64,000 nucleotides of DNA from Herbidospora daliensis (GCF_001570585.1 NZ_BBXF01000005.1:744001-808000); one strand, 5' to 3'. Shown: positions 26,694 to 35,985, counted from the first letter of the stretch. The notes: generated by a model from the letters alone, not told the origin. Made by a program: numbers and translations.

Positions 26694-27343
26694 GCGACCA
26701 GCCCGGTCTCGTAGGCGACCACCACGGCCTGGACGCGGTCACGCAGGCCGAGCTTCGACAGGATCCGCGCGACGTGCGTCTTCACCGTCGCCACGCTCAG
26801 GCTCAGCCGCTCGGCCAGCTCGGCGTTGCTCAGCCCCGTGGCCAGCAGCCGCAGCACGTCGAGCTCCCGTGAGGTCAGCTCCCCCAGGTCGCGATGGAGC
26901 GCGGGCCGCGCCGGGTCGCGGCGGGCGAAGCGTTCCACCAGGCGGCGGGTGATCGTCGGCGCGAGCAGCGCGTCGCCCGACCGCACCAGCCGCACCGCCG
27001 CCACCAGGTGCTCGGGCGTGACGTCCTTGAGCAGGAAGCCGCTGGCCCCGGCCGCGAGGGCGGCGTACACGTAGTGGTCGAGGTCGTAGGTCGTCAGGAT
27101 CAGCACCCGGGTGTCCCCGCCGGCGGCGGTGATCCTGCGGGTGGCCTCCAGACCGTCGGTGCGCGGCATGCGGACGTCCATGAGCACGACGTCGGGCCGG
27201 GTGCGCCGGACGGCGGCGACGGCCTCGTCGCCGTCGGCGGCCTCCGCCGCGACCTCGATGCCGTCAGCGGCCAGGATCATGCGGAAGCCCGTGCGGACCA
27301 GGGCCTGGTCGTCGGCGATGACGGCGCGCAGCGGCTCGGTCAT
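26678..27343 (-). CDS. NarL/LuxR-type response regulator
   Basis: 221 residues. Receiver domain with DD at 11-12, phospho-acceptor Asp56 (VVLMDVRMP) and Lys in GFLLKDVTP; C-terminal LuxR helix-turn-helix LTSRELDVLRLLATGLSNAE continuing to VKTHVARILSKLGLRDR. It is coupled by ATGA to the histidine kinase gene upstream. The likely target is the divergent ABC exporter at 28794-30577, the usual arrangement for these pairs. Confidence 0.94.
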   Translation of the reverse strand: MTEPLRAVIADDQALVRTGFRMILAADGIEVAAEAADGDEAVAAVRRTRPDVVLMDVRMPRTDGLEATRRITAAGGDTRVLILTTYDLDHYVYAALAAGASGFLLKDVTPEHLVAAVRLVRSGDALLAPTITRRLVERFARRDPARPALHRDLGELTSRELDVLRLLATGLSNAELAERLSLSVATVKTHVARILSKLGLRDRVQAVVVAYETGLVAPGRP

Positions 27344-28584
27344 GACCGGCCCCACGGGATGCGGGCGTCGAGGCGGAAGCCGCCGTCGGCGGTCCGGCCC
27401 GCGTCGAGGGTGCCGCCGTAGACGGCCAGCCGTTCGCGCAGGCCCATCAGGCCCCGGCCGCCGGGGGCGCGCGGCCCGCCGCGGGTTCCGCCCGTGTCGG
27501 TCACCTCGATCTCCAGCCACTCGCCGTCGCCGCCGATCCGGACCGACGCCGCCGCGCCCGGCGCGTGCTTGATCGTGTTGGTGAGGGCCTCCTGGACGAC
27601 GCGGTAGGCGGCCAGGTCGATGCCCGGCGGCAGCGGGCCGGGCGGCGCGACGTCCAGGCGGACCGGCACCCCGGCGGCCCGCACCCCCTCCACCAGGGCG
27701 TCGAGGCGGTCGAGGCCCGGCTGGGGGGCGAGCCCGTCGTCGGGCCCGTCGAGGCGTTCGCCGCCGGGCCCGGCCAGCAGGCCCATCACGTGGCGGAGCT
27801 CGGCCATGGCGGCGCGGCCGCCCGACTCGATCGCCAGCAGCGCGCCCTTCGCCAGTTCCGGCTCCACGTCGACGACCTTGCGGGCCGCCCCGGCCTGGAT
27901 CACCATCACGCTGACATTGTGGGTCACCACGTCGTGCAGCTCCGCCGCGATCCGCGACCGCTCCTCGGCGACGGCCCGGCGCATGGCCTCCTCCTGCGCC
28001 CGCCGCAGCTCGCCCAGCCGGCCGACGAAACTCGCCGCGACGCCGACGCCGAGCAGCACCACGAACGGCCCCATCCAGCTCGGCACGGGCGCGACGTCGC
28101 GGAACGCGATCCCCGCCAGCACCGCCGCGAGCAGCAGGCCGCCCATCGCCAGGAACCGGTTGCGTCCGTGCACGACGGCGCCATAGGTGGCGACGGCGCA
28201 GGTCAGCACCGTGATCCAGGTGGTGGCCGCCTGGGTGGCCAGCGCGGCGGCCAGCACCACCCAGAAGGTCGCGAGCGGGTAGCGGCGGCGCGCCGCCAGC
28301 GGCAGCGCCGTCAGCGCCACCAGGAACAGCGGCGGCCGGCCCGGCAGATCGTCGCCCGGGACCTCCGGGAGCACGGGCAGCGGCGGCGGAAGCGGATCGG
28401 GCTCGGGCGGCAGCGCCAGGTAGTCGGCGGACCCGGACAGGTCCTTGGCCACGGCCATCACGACGAACGTCAGCAGGAGCGCGACCACCACGTCGGCGGC
28501 CACCGCCCAGCGGGACGGCCGCGGCCGCTCCCGGCCGGAGTCGAGCAGGAGCCGCCACCAGGGGGGACGTTCACCGGTTTCCAC
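27340..28584 (-). CDS. Membrane sensor histidine kinase (HisKA_3 type)
   Basis: About 414 residues from the GTG at 28584 (VETGERPPWWRLLLDSGRER); the frame remains open to 28680, so the start is uncertain. Several membrane helices occupy residues ~30-185. The dimerisation/phospho-acceptor motif AAELHDVVTHNVSVMVIQAG follows, then an HATPase domain with RVVQEALTNTIKHAP and DTGG. NarL-type kinase paired with the downstream response regulator; a Pro-rich extracellular loop PPEPDPLPPPLPVLPEVPG may be the sensing region. Confidence 0.9.
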   Translation of the reverse strand: METGERPPWWRLLLDSGRERPRPSRWAVAADVVVALLLTFVVMAVAKDLSGSADYLALPPEPDPLPPPLPVLPEVPGDDLPGRPPLFLVALTALPLAARRRYPLATFWVVLAAALATQAATTWITVLTCAVATYGAVVHGRNRFLAMGGLLLAAVLAGIAFRDVAPVPSWMGPFVVLLGVGVAASFVGRLGELRRAQEEAMRRAVAEERSRIAAELHDVVTHNVSVMVIQAGAARKVVDVEPELAKGALLAIESGGRAAMAELRHVMGLLAGPGGERLDGPDDGLAPQPGLDRLDALVEGVRAAGVPVRLDVAPPGPLPPGIDLAAYRVVQEALTNTIKHAPGAAASVRIGGDGEWLEIEVTDTGGTRGGPRAPGGRGLMGLRERLAVYGGTLDAGRTADGGFRLDARIPWGRS

Positions 28585-28793
28585 CCCGACATCATCACGC
28601 GGCCCCGGCCCGGCCGCATCGGCCGCGATGAGGGCGCCCCCGGCCGCCGGGAGTACATCGTGAGGATGACCCCGCCGCACCTCCTCCCCGCGAGGTAGCC
28701 GATCTCGGCGCCGCGGCCGACGCGGCCCTGCGGGTGCCGCGCCTACGTTCGGTGCCCTGCCTCATCGGACCCACTGTTTCAGGAGGACATGGC

Positions 28794-29507
28794 GTGACCG
28801 CCGTCCTGGAAGCCCGCGCCCTGGGCCGCAAGTACGGCACTCGCTGGGCGCTGCGCGAGTGCACCGTCGTCATCCCGGCCGGCCACGTCGTCGGCCTGGT
28901 CGGGCCCAACGGCGCCGGCAAGACCACCCTGCTGAAGCTGGCCTCCGGCCAGCTCGCGCCGACCACCGGCGACCTGGCCGTGCTCGGCGCGCGGCCCGGG
29001 AACACCCCCGCCCAGCTCGCCCTGGTCGGGTTCGTCGCCCAGGACACCCCCGTCTACGCGGGCCTGACCGTCGCCGACCACCTGCGGCTCGGCGCCCATC
29101 TCAACCCGCGCTGGGACGCCCCGCTCGCCCGCGACCGCGTCGCCCGCCTCGGCCTGCCGCCCGCCCGCCGCGCGGGGAGGTTGTCGGGCGGCCAGCGGGC
29201 CCAGCTCGCCCTGACGCTGGGCCTGGCCAAACGCCCCGAACTGCTGATCCTGGACGAACCCGTCGCCGCGCTCGACCCGCTGGCCCGCCGCGCGTTCCTG
29301 GAGGAGCTGGCCGAGGCCGCCGCCGCCCACGGGCTGAGCGTGCTGCTCTCCTCCCACCTGGTCTCCGACCTGGAGCGCGTCTGCGACCACGTGATCGTGC
29401 TCGTCGGCTCCCGCGTCCGCCTGGCCGGCCCGGTCGACCGGCTGCTCGCCGACCGTCCCGGCCTCAGCCTGGAGGACGCCGTCCTCACCGGCATGGACGA
29501 ACGATGA
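28794..29507 (+). CDS. ABC exporter ATPase
   Basis: 237 residues. The start is the GTG at 28794 behind AGGAGGA. Walker A GPNGAGKT (37-44), signature LSGGQRAQLALTLGLA, Walker B LLILDEPVAALDP, H-loop SSHLVSD. CcmA-type ATPase of a two-gene exporter; the permease gene overlaps by ATGA. Divergent from the two-component system that probably controls it. Such units commonly move antimicrobial peptides or lipids; substrate unknown. Confidence 0.92.
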   Translation: MTAVLEARALGRKYGTRWALRECTVVIPAGHVVGLVGPNGAGKTTLLKLASGQLAPTTGDLAVLGARPGNTPAQLALVGFVAQDTPVYAGLTVADHLRLGAHLNPRWDAPLARDRVARLGLPPARRAGRLSGGQRAQLALTLGLAKRPELLILDEPVAALDPLARRAFLEELAEAAAAHGLSVLLSSHLVSDLERVCDHVIVLVGSRVRLAGPVDRLLADRPGLSLEDAVLTGMDER

Positions 29508-30577
29508 TCTGGCTCACCTGGCGTCAGTTCCGCGGCTCGGCCGCCCTGACCGGCGCCGTCCTGCTCGTCCTGGTCGTCGCGCTCGGCGTGACCGGCCCCG
29601 GCCTGGCCGCCGAGTACGCGGCCGGGATCGCCGCCTGCGTACCGGACGAGACCTGCCTGGACTTCTTCGACCGCTTCTTCGGCTCCTATGACCTGCTCTT
29701 CCTGGCCCTCACCCTGGTCGTGCTGATCGTGCCGGCGCTGATCGGGCTGTTCTGGGGCGCACCGCTGGTGACCAGGGAACTGGAGGCGGGCACGCACCTG
29801 CTGGTGTGGAACCAGAGCGTCACCCGCGGCCGCTGGCTGGCGGTCAAGCTCGGGATCGTCGGCCTGGCGGCCGCGGTCGCGGCCGGGGTGTGCGGGCTGG
29901 CGGTGACGTGGTGGTCGGGCCCGCTCGACCGGTCGGCCGTGCCCGAGATGGCGCAGATGGCCCCCGTGGTGTTCGGCGCACGCGGCATCGCGCCGATGGG
30001 CTACGCGGCGTTCGCGTTCGTCCTCGGGGTGGCGGTGGGCCTGCTGGTCCGCCGGACGCTGCCCGCGATGGCGCTCACCCTGGTCGTGTTCGCGGCCGTC
30101 CAGATCGCCATGCCGCTGCTGGTGCGGCCCCACCTGATGCCGCCCGTCACCGGGACCTTCGAGCTCGGCCGGGAGAACGTCGACGGCATCGGCGCGGAAC
30201 GCGGCGGGACCTTGCACGTCTTCCTGCGCACCTCAGCGGTCCCCGGCCATCCGGGCGCCTGGGTCCTGTCGAGCGACCTCTCCGGCCCGACAGGGCGAAC
30301 GGCCGTCGAGGACGTCTCCGGCCCGTCGAGCACGGTCGCCCGGACGATCCCGATCTCCACGACCTCGGGCCCGTGCGGCCCCGAGGGAGGATTGGCACCG
30401 CCGGGGACGAGCCCATGCCTGACCGAGATCAACCGTCTCGGCTACCGCCAGCAGGCCGCCTACCAGCCCTTGGAGCGCTTCTGGCCCTTCCAGTGGATCG
30501 AGACCGGCATCTACGCCCTGCTCACGCTCGGCCTGGCGGGCTGCTGCCTCCGATGGATCCGGACCCGGGCGTCATGA
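29504..30577 (+). CDS. ABC exporter permease
   Basis: 357 residues, six hydrophobic segments. The N-terminal MIWLTWRQFRGSAALTGAVL is characteristic of actinomycete ABC-2-like permeases paired with CcmA ATPases. An extracellular part (~residues 215-330) carries four cysteines in two clusters (AACVPDETC in the first loop, GPCGPEG and SPCLTEIN later). The C-terminus is a last helix, GIYALLTLGLAGCCLRWI. Coupled to the ATPase gene by ATGA. Confidence 0.88.
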   Translation: MIWLTWRQFRGSAALTGAVLLVLVVALGVTGPGLAAEYAAGIAACVPDETCLDFFDRFFGSYDLLFLALTLVVLIVPALIGLFWGAPLVTRELEAGTHLLVWNQSVTRGRWLAVKLGIVGLAAAVAAGVCGLAVTWWSGPLDRSAVPEMAQMAPVVFGARGIAPMGYAAFAFVLGVAVGLLVRRTLPAMALTLVVFAAVQIAMPLLVRPHLMPPVTGTFELGRENVDGIGAERGGTLHVFLRTSAVPGHPGAWVLSSDLSGPTGRTAVEDVSGPSSTVARTIPISTTSGPCGPEGGLAPPGTSPCLTEINRLGYRQQAAYQPLERFWPFQWIETGIYALLTLGLAGCCLRWIRTRAS

Positions 30578-31935
30578 TCCCGGTGCGGATCGGGCGCGCC
30601 CTCTGCCTTCGGGGGCTGCCTGTCATGACCATTTTGCGGATCGCCGCCGCCGGCCTGTCATTGCTGCTGGCGGCGGGCTGCTCCACTCCCGCGCCGCCGC
30701 GCGCCGAGGCCGGGCTGCCAGCCTGCTCACCGCCCTCGGGCTCCGTAAAGATGACGCCCACGACGATCGACGTCGTCGAGCGGGCCTACTTCTGCATTCT
30801 CGGCGAGTCCCAGGCCGACGGCCGTGAGCTGTTGACCGTCGCCTTCGCCGCGCTGGTGCGGAAGCTCGTCCAAGACGGGCGGGACCTGCCCGGGGCGGTC
30901 ATGCCCGCGTTGACCGGTGACCGCGTGGCCGACTGGGCCGCTTTCGAGACCCGGTTCCGGGTGATCGCTGACCGGCTGCCCGTCCTGCGCGACGGCCTGG
31001 CCGCCCTCATGCTGGTGGCGATGGTGGGCGCCGTCCGCCACGCCCGTTGGGAGCGGCCGCCCGAGGTCCCGCCCGACCACCACGACGGCGACGGCTACGG
31101 CCTCGGGCTGCGGACGAGCGCGCCGCCCTCGCCGCTGTTCGTCACCGCCGTGGACGGCGGCCCGGCGCGGGCGGCGGGGCTGCGTCCCGGCGACGTCATC
31201 GAGAGCGCCGACGGGGAACTCGCGCCCGTCTACCCGGACGCCCACCCGGTGCGCCTGCGGCTGCTGCGGCCCGGCACCGGCCGCCGCTGGAGTGTGACCC
31301 TCACGCCCGGGGTCTATCCGAGGGACCCGGCCGCGTTGCGGGTGGTGCGGTCGGAGTCGCGCGGTGGCGTCGCCTACGTGCGGGTGTCCGGGTTCCCGCC
31401 CGACGCCGCCAACAGGGCGTTGCGGGCGATCTCCCGGCTGCGGGCCGGACGTGTTCTGACCGGCGTCGTGCTGGATCTGCGCGGCAACGGCGACGGCAGC
31501 TCGACGGAGGCGGTCCGGCTGCTCAGCGCGTTCGTCCACGAGAAGGTCACCGCGCACGGGTGCACGGCCGATGGGCGGTGCCAGGGCGTGTGGACCGACG
31601 ACACCGTCCCGCTGCTCGGCCTGCCCCTGGTCGTGCTCGTCGACCACGGCTGCGCGGCCGCCTGCGAGCACTTCGCCGCCGCGGTCAAGGATCTGCGCGC
31701 CGGCACGCTGGTCGGCGCCCGGACCGCCGGGGCGATCCCCGGTCCGGCCCGCCGGTTCGACCTCGGGAACGGCACCACGCTGAGCCTGCCCCACCGCCAC
31801 CACCTGGGCCCCGGCGGGGAGGTCGTCGACGGGATCGGCGTGCCGCCCGACCGGCACGTGCCGCCGACCGCCCGCGACGCCGCCGCCGGGCGTGACCGCG
31901 CGCTGGAGGCGGCCCTGACCCTGCTGCGCCCGTGA
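30574..31935 (+). CDS. S41-peptidase-family lipoprotein lacking the catalytic serine
   Basis: 453 residues from an ATG overlapping the permease stop; a second ATG at 30625 gives the neater lipoprotein signal MTILRIAAAGLSLLLAAGC. A PDZ-like segment (AAGLRPGDVIESADGELAPV) precedes the S41 domain (VVLDLRGNGDGSSTEAVRLL). Active members of this branch read GCASACE at the nucleophile; here it is GCAAACE (31651-31668), Ser to Ala. A GARTAGAIPG loop follows, as in S41 enzymes without the Ctp lysine. Probably a non-catalytic, extracellular lipid-anchored peptide binder. Confidence 0.82.
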   Translation: MIPVRIGRALCLRGLPVMTILRIAAAGLSLLLAAGCSTPAPPRAEAGLPACSPPSGSVKMTPTTIDVVERAYFCILGESQADGRELLTVAFAALVRKLVQDGRDLPGAVMPALTGDRVADWAAFETRFRVIADRLPVLRDGLAALMLVAMVGAVRHARWERPPEVPPDHHDGDGYGLGLRTSAPPSPLFVTAVDGGPARAAGLRPGDVIESADGELAPVYPDAHPVRLRLLRPGTGRRWSVTLTPGVYPRDPAALRVVRSESRGGVAYVRVSGFPPDAANRALRAISRLRAGRVLTGVVLDLRGNGDGSSTEAVRLLSAFVHEKVTAHGCTADGRCQGVWTDDTVPLLGLPLVVLVDHGCAAACEHFAAAVKDLRAGTLVGARTAGAIPGPARRFDLGNGTTLSLPHRHHLGPGGEVVDGIGVPPDRHVPPTARDAAAGRDRALEAALTLLRP

Positions 31936-31946
31936 ACGGAGTTCCG

Positions 31947-33074
31947 ATGAGACGACTGCTCGCCGCCGCGCTCCTGACCGCCGTCGCCGCCTCGGCCTGC
32001 TCGGCGCCCGAACCGCCCCGGTCCGCCGCCCCCTCGGCCGCGCCGGCCCGCCCGGTCACCCTCCCGGTCCCCGCCGGCGGCCCGATCGGCAGCACGGTCC
32101 TGCACCTGACCGACGCCTCCCGCCCCGACCCCTGGGACGAGAGCCTTCCGGCCAGGGAGCTGAAGGTCACCCTCTGGTATCCGACCAAACCGGGCGACGG
32201 GCCGCGTGCCCCGTACATGTCGGTGAAGGAGGCCGAGCTGCTGCTGACCGGCACGGGCATGGCCCCTGAGTCCTCCCAGGCATTGAGCCAGACGCGCACC
32301 CACGCGGTCAGGGACGCCGACCCGGCCGGGCGCGGGCTGCCGCTCGTGGTGCTCTCCCCCGGTTTCACCAAGCCGATGAGCACCCTCACGTCACTGGCCG
32401 AGGACCTGGCCGCCCGGGGCTACGTCGTGGCCGGGATCGACCACACCCACGAGAGCTACGCCACGACCCTGGCCGACGGGCGGGTCGTCGGCTGCCTGGC
32501 CTGCGAGTCCTCGAACGACCCCGGTTTCCGCGCCGGGCTGGTGCGGGGCCGGGCGGCCGACGTGTCCTTCGTCCTCGACCGGCTGACCACCGCGTATCCG
32601 CACCTGATCGACCGGGAGCGGATCGCCATGGCGGGCCAGTCGATCGGCGGGGCCGCCGCCGTCGCGGCCATGGTCGCCGACCCCCGTATCCGCGCCGGGA
32701 TCGACATGGACGGCACCACCTACGCCCGCATCCCCGACGGCGGCCTGTCGCGGCCGTTCCTGTTCCTCGGCACGCCGCAACACGCGCCGGGCGGCCTGGA
32801 CCACTCGTGGGACCGCGACTGGAGGAAGCTGACCGGGTGGCGGCGCTGGCTGGTGGTCGACCGGGCCGAGCACCAGACGTTCACCGACGTGCCGCTGGTG
32901 GCCGGCGTCATCGGCCTGGAGTCCCTGCCCGGCATGCTGCCGGCGGCCCGCGGCGCGGAACTGACCCGCGCCTACGTGGCCGCCTTCCTCGACCTGCACC
33001 TTCGCGGCCGGCCCCAGCCTCTCCTGGACGGGCCGTCGCCGCGCCACCCGGAGGTGAGGTTCGCCGCTCAGTAG
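31947..33074 (+). CDS. Alpha/beta-hydrolase lipoprotein (PAF-acetylhydrolase-like)
   Basis: 375 residues. ATG 31947 follows ACGGAG. Lipoprotein signal MRRLLAAALLTAVAASAC (Cys18). Hydrolase core: oxyanion region LVVLSPGFTKP, nucleophile elbow GQSIGGAAA, Asp in AGIDMDGTTY and His in DRAEHQTFTD. The layout matches bacterial homologues of platelet-activating-factor acetylhydrolase or related lipases. It starts 11 bp after the S41 gene and may be co-transcribed with it. Substrate unknown. Confidence 0.85.
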   Translation: MRRLLAAALLTAVAASACSAPEPPRSAAPSAAPARPVTLPVPAGGPIGSTVLHLTDASRPDPWDESLPARELKVTLWYPTKPGDGPRAPYMSVKEAELLLTGTGMAPESSQALSQTRTHAVRDADPAGRGLPLVVLSPGFTKPMSTLTSLAEDLAARGYVVAGIDHTHESYATTLADGRVVGCLACESSNDPGFRAGLVRGRAADVSFVLDRLTTAYPHLIDRERIAMAGQSIGGAAAVAAMVADPRIRAGIDMDGTTYARIPDGGLSRPFLFLGTPQHAPGGLDHSWDRDWRKLTGWRRWLVVDRAEHQTFTDVPLVAGVIGLESLPGMLPAARGAELTRAYVAAFLDLHLRGRPQPLLDGPSPRHPEVRFAAQ

Positions 33075-33913
33075 GCGACGATGACCTGCTCCTGGCGGCC
33101 GAGCCCGTCGATCTCCATCGTCACGACGTCGCCGACCTTCAGGTAGGGGAAGCGGCCCGACAGCGCCACGCCCTCCGGCGTGCCGGTGCTGATCACGTCA
33201 CCCGGCATGAGGAGCATGTAGTGGCTCAGGTGGTGGATGATCTCGGCGACGGAGAACACCATGTCGGCCGTGCTGGAGTCCTGCCGCGGCTCGCCGTTGA
33301 CCCACGACCGCAGCCGCAGCTTCGTCGGGTCGACCTCGGCGGCGGGCTTCAGCACCGGCCCGAGCGGGTTGAACGTCTCGGCGCACTTGCCCTTCGACCA
33401 CTGGCCGCCCGACTCCTCCAGCTGGAAGGCCCGCTCCGACAGGTCGTTCGACAGCGCGTACCCGGCGACGTAGTCGAGGGCCTGCGAGGGGTCGTCGAGG
33501 TAGCGGGGGGTGCCCTTCATGACGACGGCGAGCTCGACCTCCCAGTCGGTCTTGGCCGAGTTCGGCGGCAGGATCACGTCGTCGTCGGGGCCGACCACGC
33601 AGCCCGGGTGCTTGAGGAACACGATCGGGTAGGGCGGCGGCGCGGCGCCCGACTCGGCGGCGTGGGCGGCGTAGTTCATGCCGATGCACACCACCGCCGG
33701 CGGGCGGGCGATCGGGGAGCCGATGCGCCGTCCGGCGGTGTCGATCTCGGGCAGCGTGTCGGCGGCCAGCGCCTCGGCGATGCGCTCGATGCCGTCGTCG
33801 GCCAGGAACGGGCCGTCGATGTCGGCGGTGAGCGGCGTCAGGTCATAGTCGCGGCCCTCGTGGCGGACGGCGGGGCGCTCGGACCCGGCGGGGCCGTGGC
33901 GGAAGAGTTCCAT
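33068..33913 (-). CDS. Fumarylacetoacetate-hydrolase-family protein
   Basis: 281 residues; ATG 33913 has GAGGAA eight bases upstream. The C-terminal FAH domain contains CIGMNYAAHAAESG, PIVFLKHPGC, the metal-binding W-E-V-E-L-A-VV and ISTGTPEGVALS. Members are Mg-dependent hydrolases or decarboxylases of 2-oxo or acylpyruvate compounds in aromatic catabolism. No catabolic neighbours indicate a substrate here. The gene overlaps the convergent lipoprotein gene by 7 bp. Confidence 0.9.
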   Translation of the reverse strand: MELFRHGPAGSERPAVRHEGRDYDLTPLTADIDGPFLADDGIERIAEALAADTLPEIDTAGRRIGSPIARPPAVVCIGMNYAAHAAESGAAPPPYPIVFLKHPGCVVGPDDDVILPPNSAKTDWEVELAVVMKGTPRYLDDPSQALDYVAGYALSNDLSERAFQLEESGGQWSKGKCAETFNPLGPVLKPAAEVDPTKLRLRSWVNGEPRQDSSTADMVFSVAEIIHHLSHYMLLMPGDVISTGTPEGVALSGRFPYLKVGDVVTMEIDGLGRQEQVIVAY

Positions 33914-33954
33914 GGTGCAGTTCCTCACGATTCGTCCTGGACGACCGGCCCACC

Positions 33955-35100
33955 TTACCGATCACCGCGCAGCAGGGCGTTCAGACGGGCGGCCTGGCGG
34001 GTGAGGTGGTCGCGTTCGGGGAGGCTGGCGGCCTTGCGGGCGGCGTCGGCGTACAGGCGGGCGGCGGCAGGCCGGTCGCCGGCGCGCTCGTGCAGGTAGG
34101 CCGAGGCGGCGGTGTGGCGCGGCAGGCCCGGGTCGAGCTCGGCCAGCGCGGCCAATCCCGCGTGGGGGCCGTCGGCCTCGCCGACCGCGACGGCCCGGTT
34201 GAGGCGGGCCACCGGGTTGCCGGTCAGGCGCACCAGTTCGTCGTACCACTCGACGATCTGCACCCAGTCGGTCTCCTCGGCCGCCGGGGCGTCGGCGTGC
34301 AGGGCGGCGATGGCGGCCTGGGCCTGGAACTCGCCGAGCCGGTCGCGGGCCAGCGCCGCCTGCAGCACCTCGACGCCCTCGGCGATCAGGCGGGTGTCCC
34401 ACGTCGAGCGGTCCTGCTCGGCCAGCGGGACCAGCCGCCCGTCGGGGGTGGTGCGGGCCGGCCGCCGGGCGTGGTGCAGCAGCATCAGCGCCAGCAGCCC
34501 GGCGACCTCCTCGTGCCGGGTCATCGCGGCCAGCTGGCGGGTCAGCCGGATCGCCTCGGCCGCCAGGTCGACGTCCCCGGAGTAGCCCTCGTTGAAGACG
34601 AGGTAGAGCACGCGCAGCACGGTGGCGACGTCGCCCGGACGAGTGAACCGCACCCCCTCGACGGTGCGTTTGGCGCGGCTGATGCGCTGCGCCATCGTCG
34701 ACTCGGGCACCAGGTAGGCCTGTGCGATCTGCCGTGTGGTCAGCCCGCCGACCGCCCGCAGCGTCAGCGCCACCGCCGACGCCGGGGTCAGCGACGGGTG
34801 GGCGCACAGGAAGTACAGGCGCAGCGTGTCGTCGGCCGACTCGGCCGGGCCCGGCTCCGGCTCGTTGTCGGCGCGGAGCTCGCGCTCGCGGCGGGAGGTC
34901 TCGGCGCGGGCGGCGTCCAGGAACTTGCGCCACGCCACGGTGATCAGCCACCCCTTGGGGTCGCGCACCTCCTGCTCCCCGCGCACGGCCTCGACCAGGG
35001 CGTCCTGGACGGCGTCCTCGGCCGCCGCGAACCCGGCCCCGCGGCGGACCAGCACCCCGATCACCGCGGGCACCAGCTCCCGCAGCAGCGACTCGTTCAA
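33955..35100 (-). CDS. ECF RNA polymerase sigma factor (ECF42-like, C-terminal TPR-type extension)
   Basis: 381 residues from a TTG overlapping the DGPF gene stop (TTGA). Sigma2 region: FAAAEDAVQDALVEAVRG and DPKGWLITVAWRKFLDAAR; sigma4 region: GGLTTRQIAQAYLVPESTMA. The long C-terminal part (~180-381) ends in a TPR-like repeat (RLNRAVAVGEADGPHAGLAA). Sigma factors of this type work with DGPF/YCII proteins, encoded immediately upstream here, rather than with an anti-sigma factor. Targets are unknown; the VOC and DGPF genes are likely. Confidence 0.9.
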   Translation of the reverse strand: MNESLLRELVPAVIGVLVRRGAGFAAAEDAVQDALVEAVRGEQEVRDPKGWLITVAWRKFLDAARAETSRRERELRADNEPEPGPAESADDTLRLYFLCAHPSLTPASAVALTLRAVGGLTTRQIAQAYLVPESTMAQRISRAKRTVEGVRFTRPGDVATVLRVLYLVFNEGYSGDVDLAAEAIRLTRQLAAMTRHEEVAGLLALMLLHHARRPARTTPDGRLVPLAEQDRSTWDTRLIAEGVEVLQAALARDRLGEFQAQAAIAALHADAPAAEETDWVQIVEWYDELVRLTGNPVARLNRAVAVGEADGPHAGLAALAELDPGLPRHTAASAYLHERAGDRPAAARLYADAARKAASLPERDHLTRQAARLNALLRGDR

Positions 35101-35516
35101 TCGGCCACCCGGTCGAACACCGTCGAGTGCATGGTCAGGAACGGCCGCACCTCCAGCCACTCGTGCAGGGGCCGGCCGCCCGCGCCGGGCGCGGCCGACA
35201 GTTCGGCGGCCAGCTCGTGGGCGCGTTCGAGCGAGTCGACGTCGATCACCATCCAGCCCGCGATCAGGTCCTTGGTCTCGGCGAACGGCCCGTCGACGAC
35301 CGGCGGCCGCCCCTCGCCGTCGTACCGGACGAAGTTCCCCTCGGGCGAGAGGCCCTGGCTGTCGACGAACTCGCCGGTGCCCTCCAGGCGGGCCGCGAAG
35401 TCGACCATGTACTGGATGTGGGCGGCGACCTCGTCGGGCGTCCACTGGTCCATCGGCACGTCGTTCGCCGACGCGGGCGCGCCCCGGTAGTGCTTCAGCA
35501 GCAGGTACTTGGCCAT
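35097..35516 (-). CDS. DGPF/YCII-domain protein, partner of the ECF sigma factor
   Basis: 139 residues. MAKYLLLKHYRG opens the YCII fold, and VVDGPFAETKDLIAGWMVID contains the DGPF motif that names the family. About 30 bp separate it from the upstream VOC gene, and its stop overlaps the TTG of the sigma gene. Members are genetically linked with ECF42 sigma factors; biochemical role not established. Confidence 0.9.
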   Translation of the reverse strand: MAKYLLLKHYRGAPASANDVPMDQWTPDEVAAHIQYMVDFAARLEGTGEFVDSQGLSPEGNFVRYDGEGRPPVVDGPFAETKDLIAGWMVIDVDSLERAHELAAELSAAPGAGGRPLHEWLEVRPFLTMHSTVFDRVAD

Positions 35517-35544
35517 CTCCAGCTCCTCCTCCAGGTCCTTCAGG

Positions 35545-35985
35545 TCAGCCGAGCTGCTCGGCCAGGGCGACGATGATCCCCTCGGGGCCGCGCAGGTAGC
35601 ACAACCGGTAGCTGTCCTCGTAGCGGACCACGTCGCCGACGAGCTCGGCGCCGTGCTTGCGCAGCCGGGCCACGACGTCGTCGATGCCGGTCACGGCGAA
35701 CATGACGCGGTGCATGCCCCGCGTGTTGGGCGGCAGCGTGCCCGGGTCGGGGCCGACCGCCGCCGGGGCGTGGTACTTCGTCAGCTCCAGCCGGCCGTGG
35801 CCGTCGGGGGTGCGCATCATCGCGATGTCGCTGCTCACCCCGTCGAGTCCGACGGTACGGTCGGCGAAGCCCCCTTCGATGCGGGCGCGCCCCTCGACGG
35901 CCAGCCCGAGCTCGGCGAAGAACGCGACGGCGGCCTCCAGGTCGTCGACGACGATGGCGACGTTGTCCATCCGCTGGACGGTCAT
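35545..35985 (-). CDS. VOC-superfamily (glyoxalase-like) protein
   Basis: 146 residues with paired beta-alpha-beta-beta-beta modules: MDNVAIVVDDLEAAVAFFAE at the start and GMHRVMFAVTGIDDVVARL in the second half, ending YLRGPEGIIVALAEQLG with the usual C-terminal Glu region. Probably binds a metal and a small substrate; may act in detoxification or resistance. First gene of the VOC-DGPF-sigma unit. Confidence 0.88.
   Translation of the reverse strand: MTVQRMDNVAIVVDDLEAAVAFFAELGLAVEGRARIEGGFADRTVGLDGVSSDIAMMRTPDGHGRLELTKYHAPAAVGPDPGTLPPNTRGMHRVMFAVTGIDDVVARLRKHGAELVGDVVRYEDSYRLCYLRGPEGIIVALAEQLG

Noticed and set aside
28788-28796. Two-codon frame ATG GCG TGA right after AGGAGGA, overlapping the ABC ATPase GTG start
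   Set aside because: Could modulate initiation, but a chance ATG next to a strong ribosome-binding site is just as likely; no supporting evidence.
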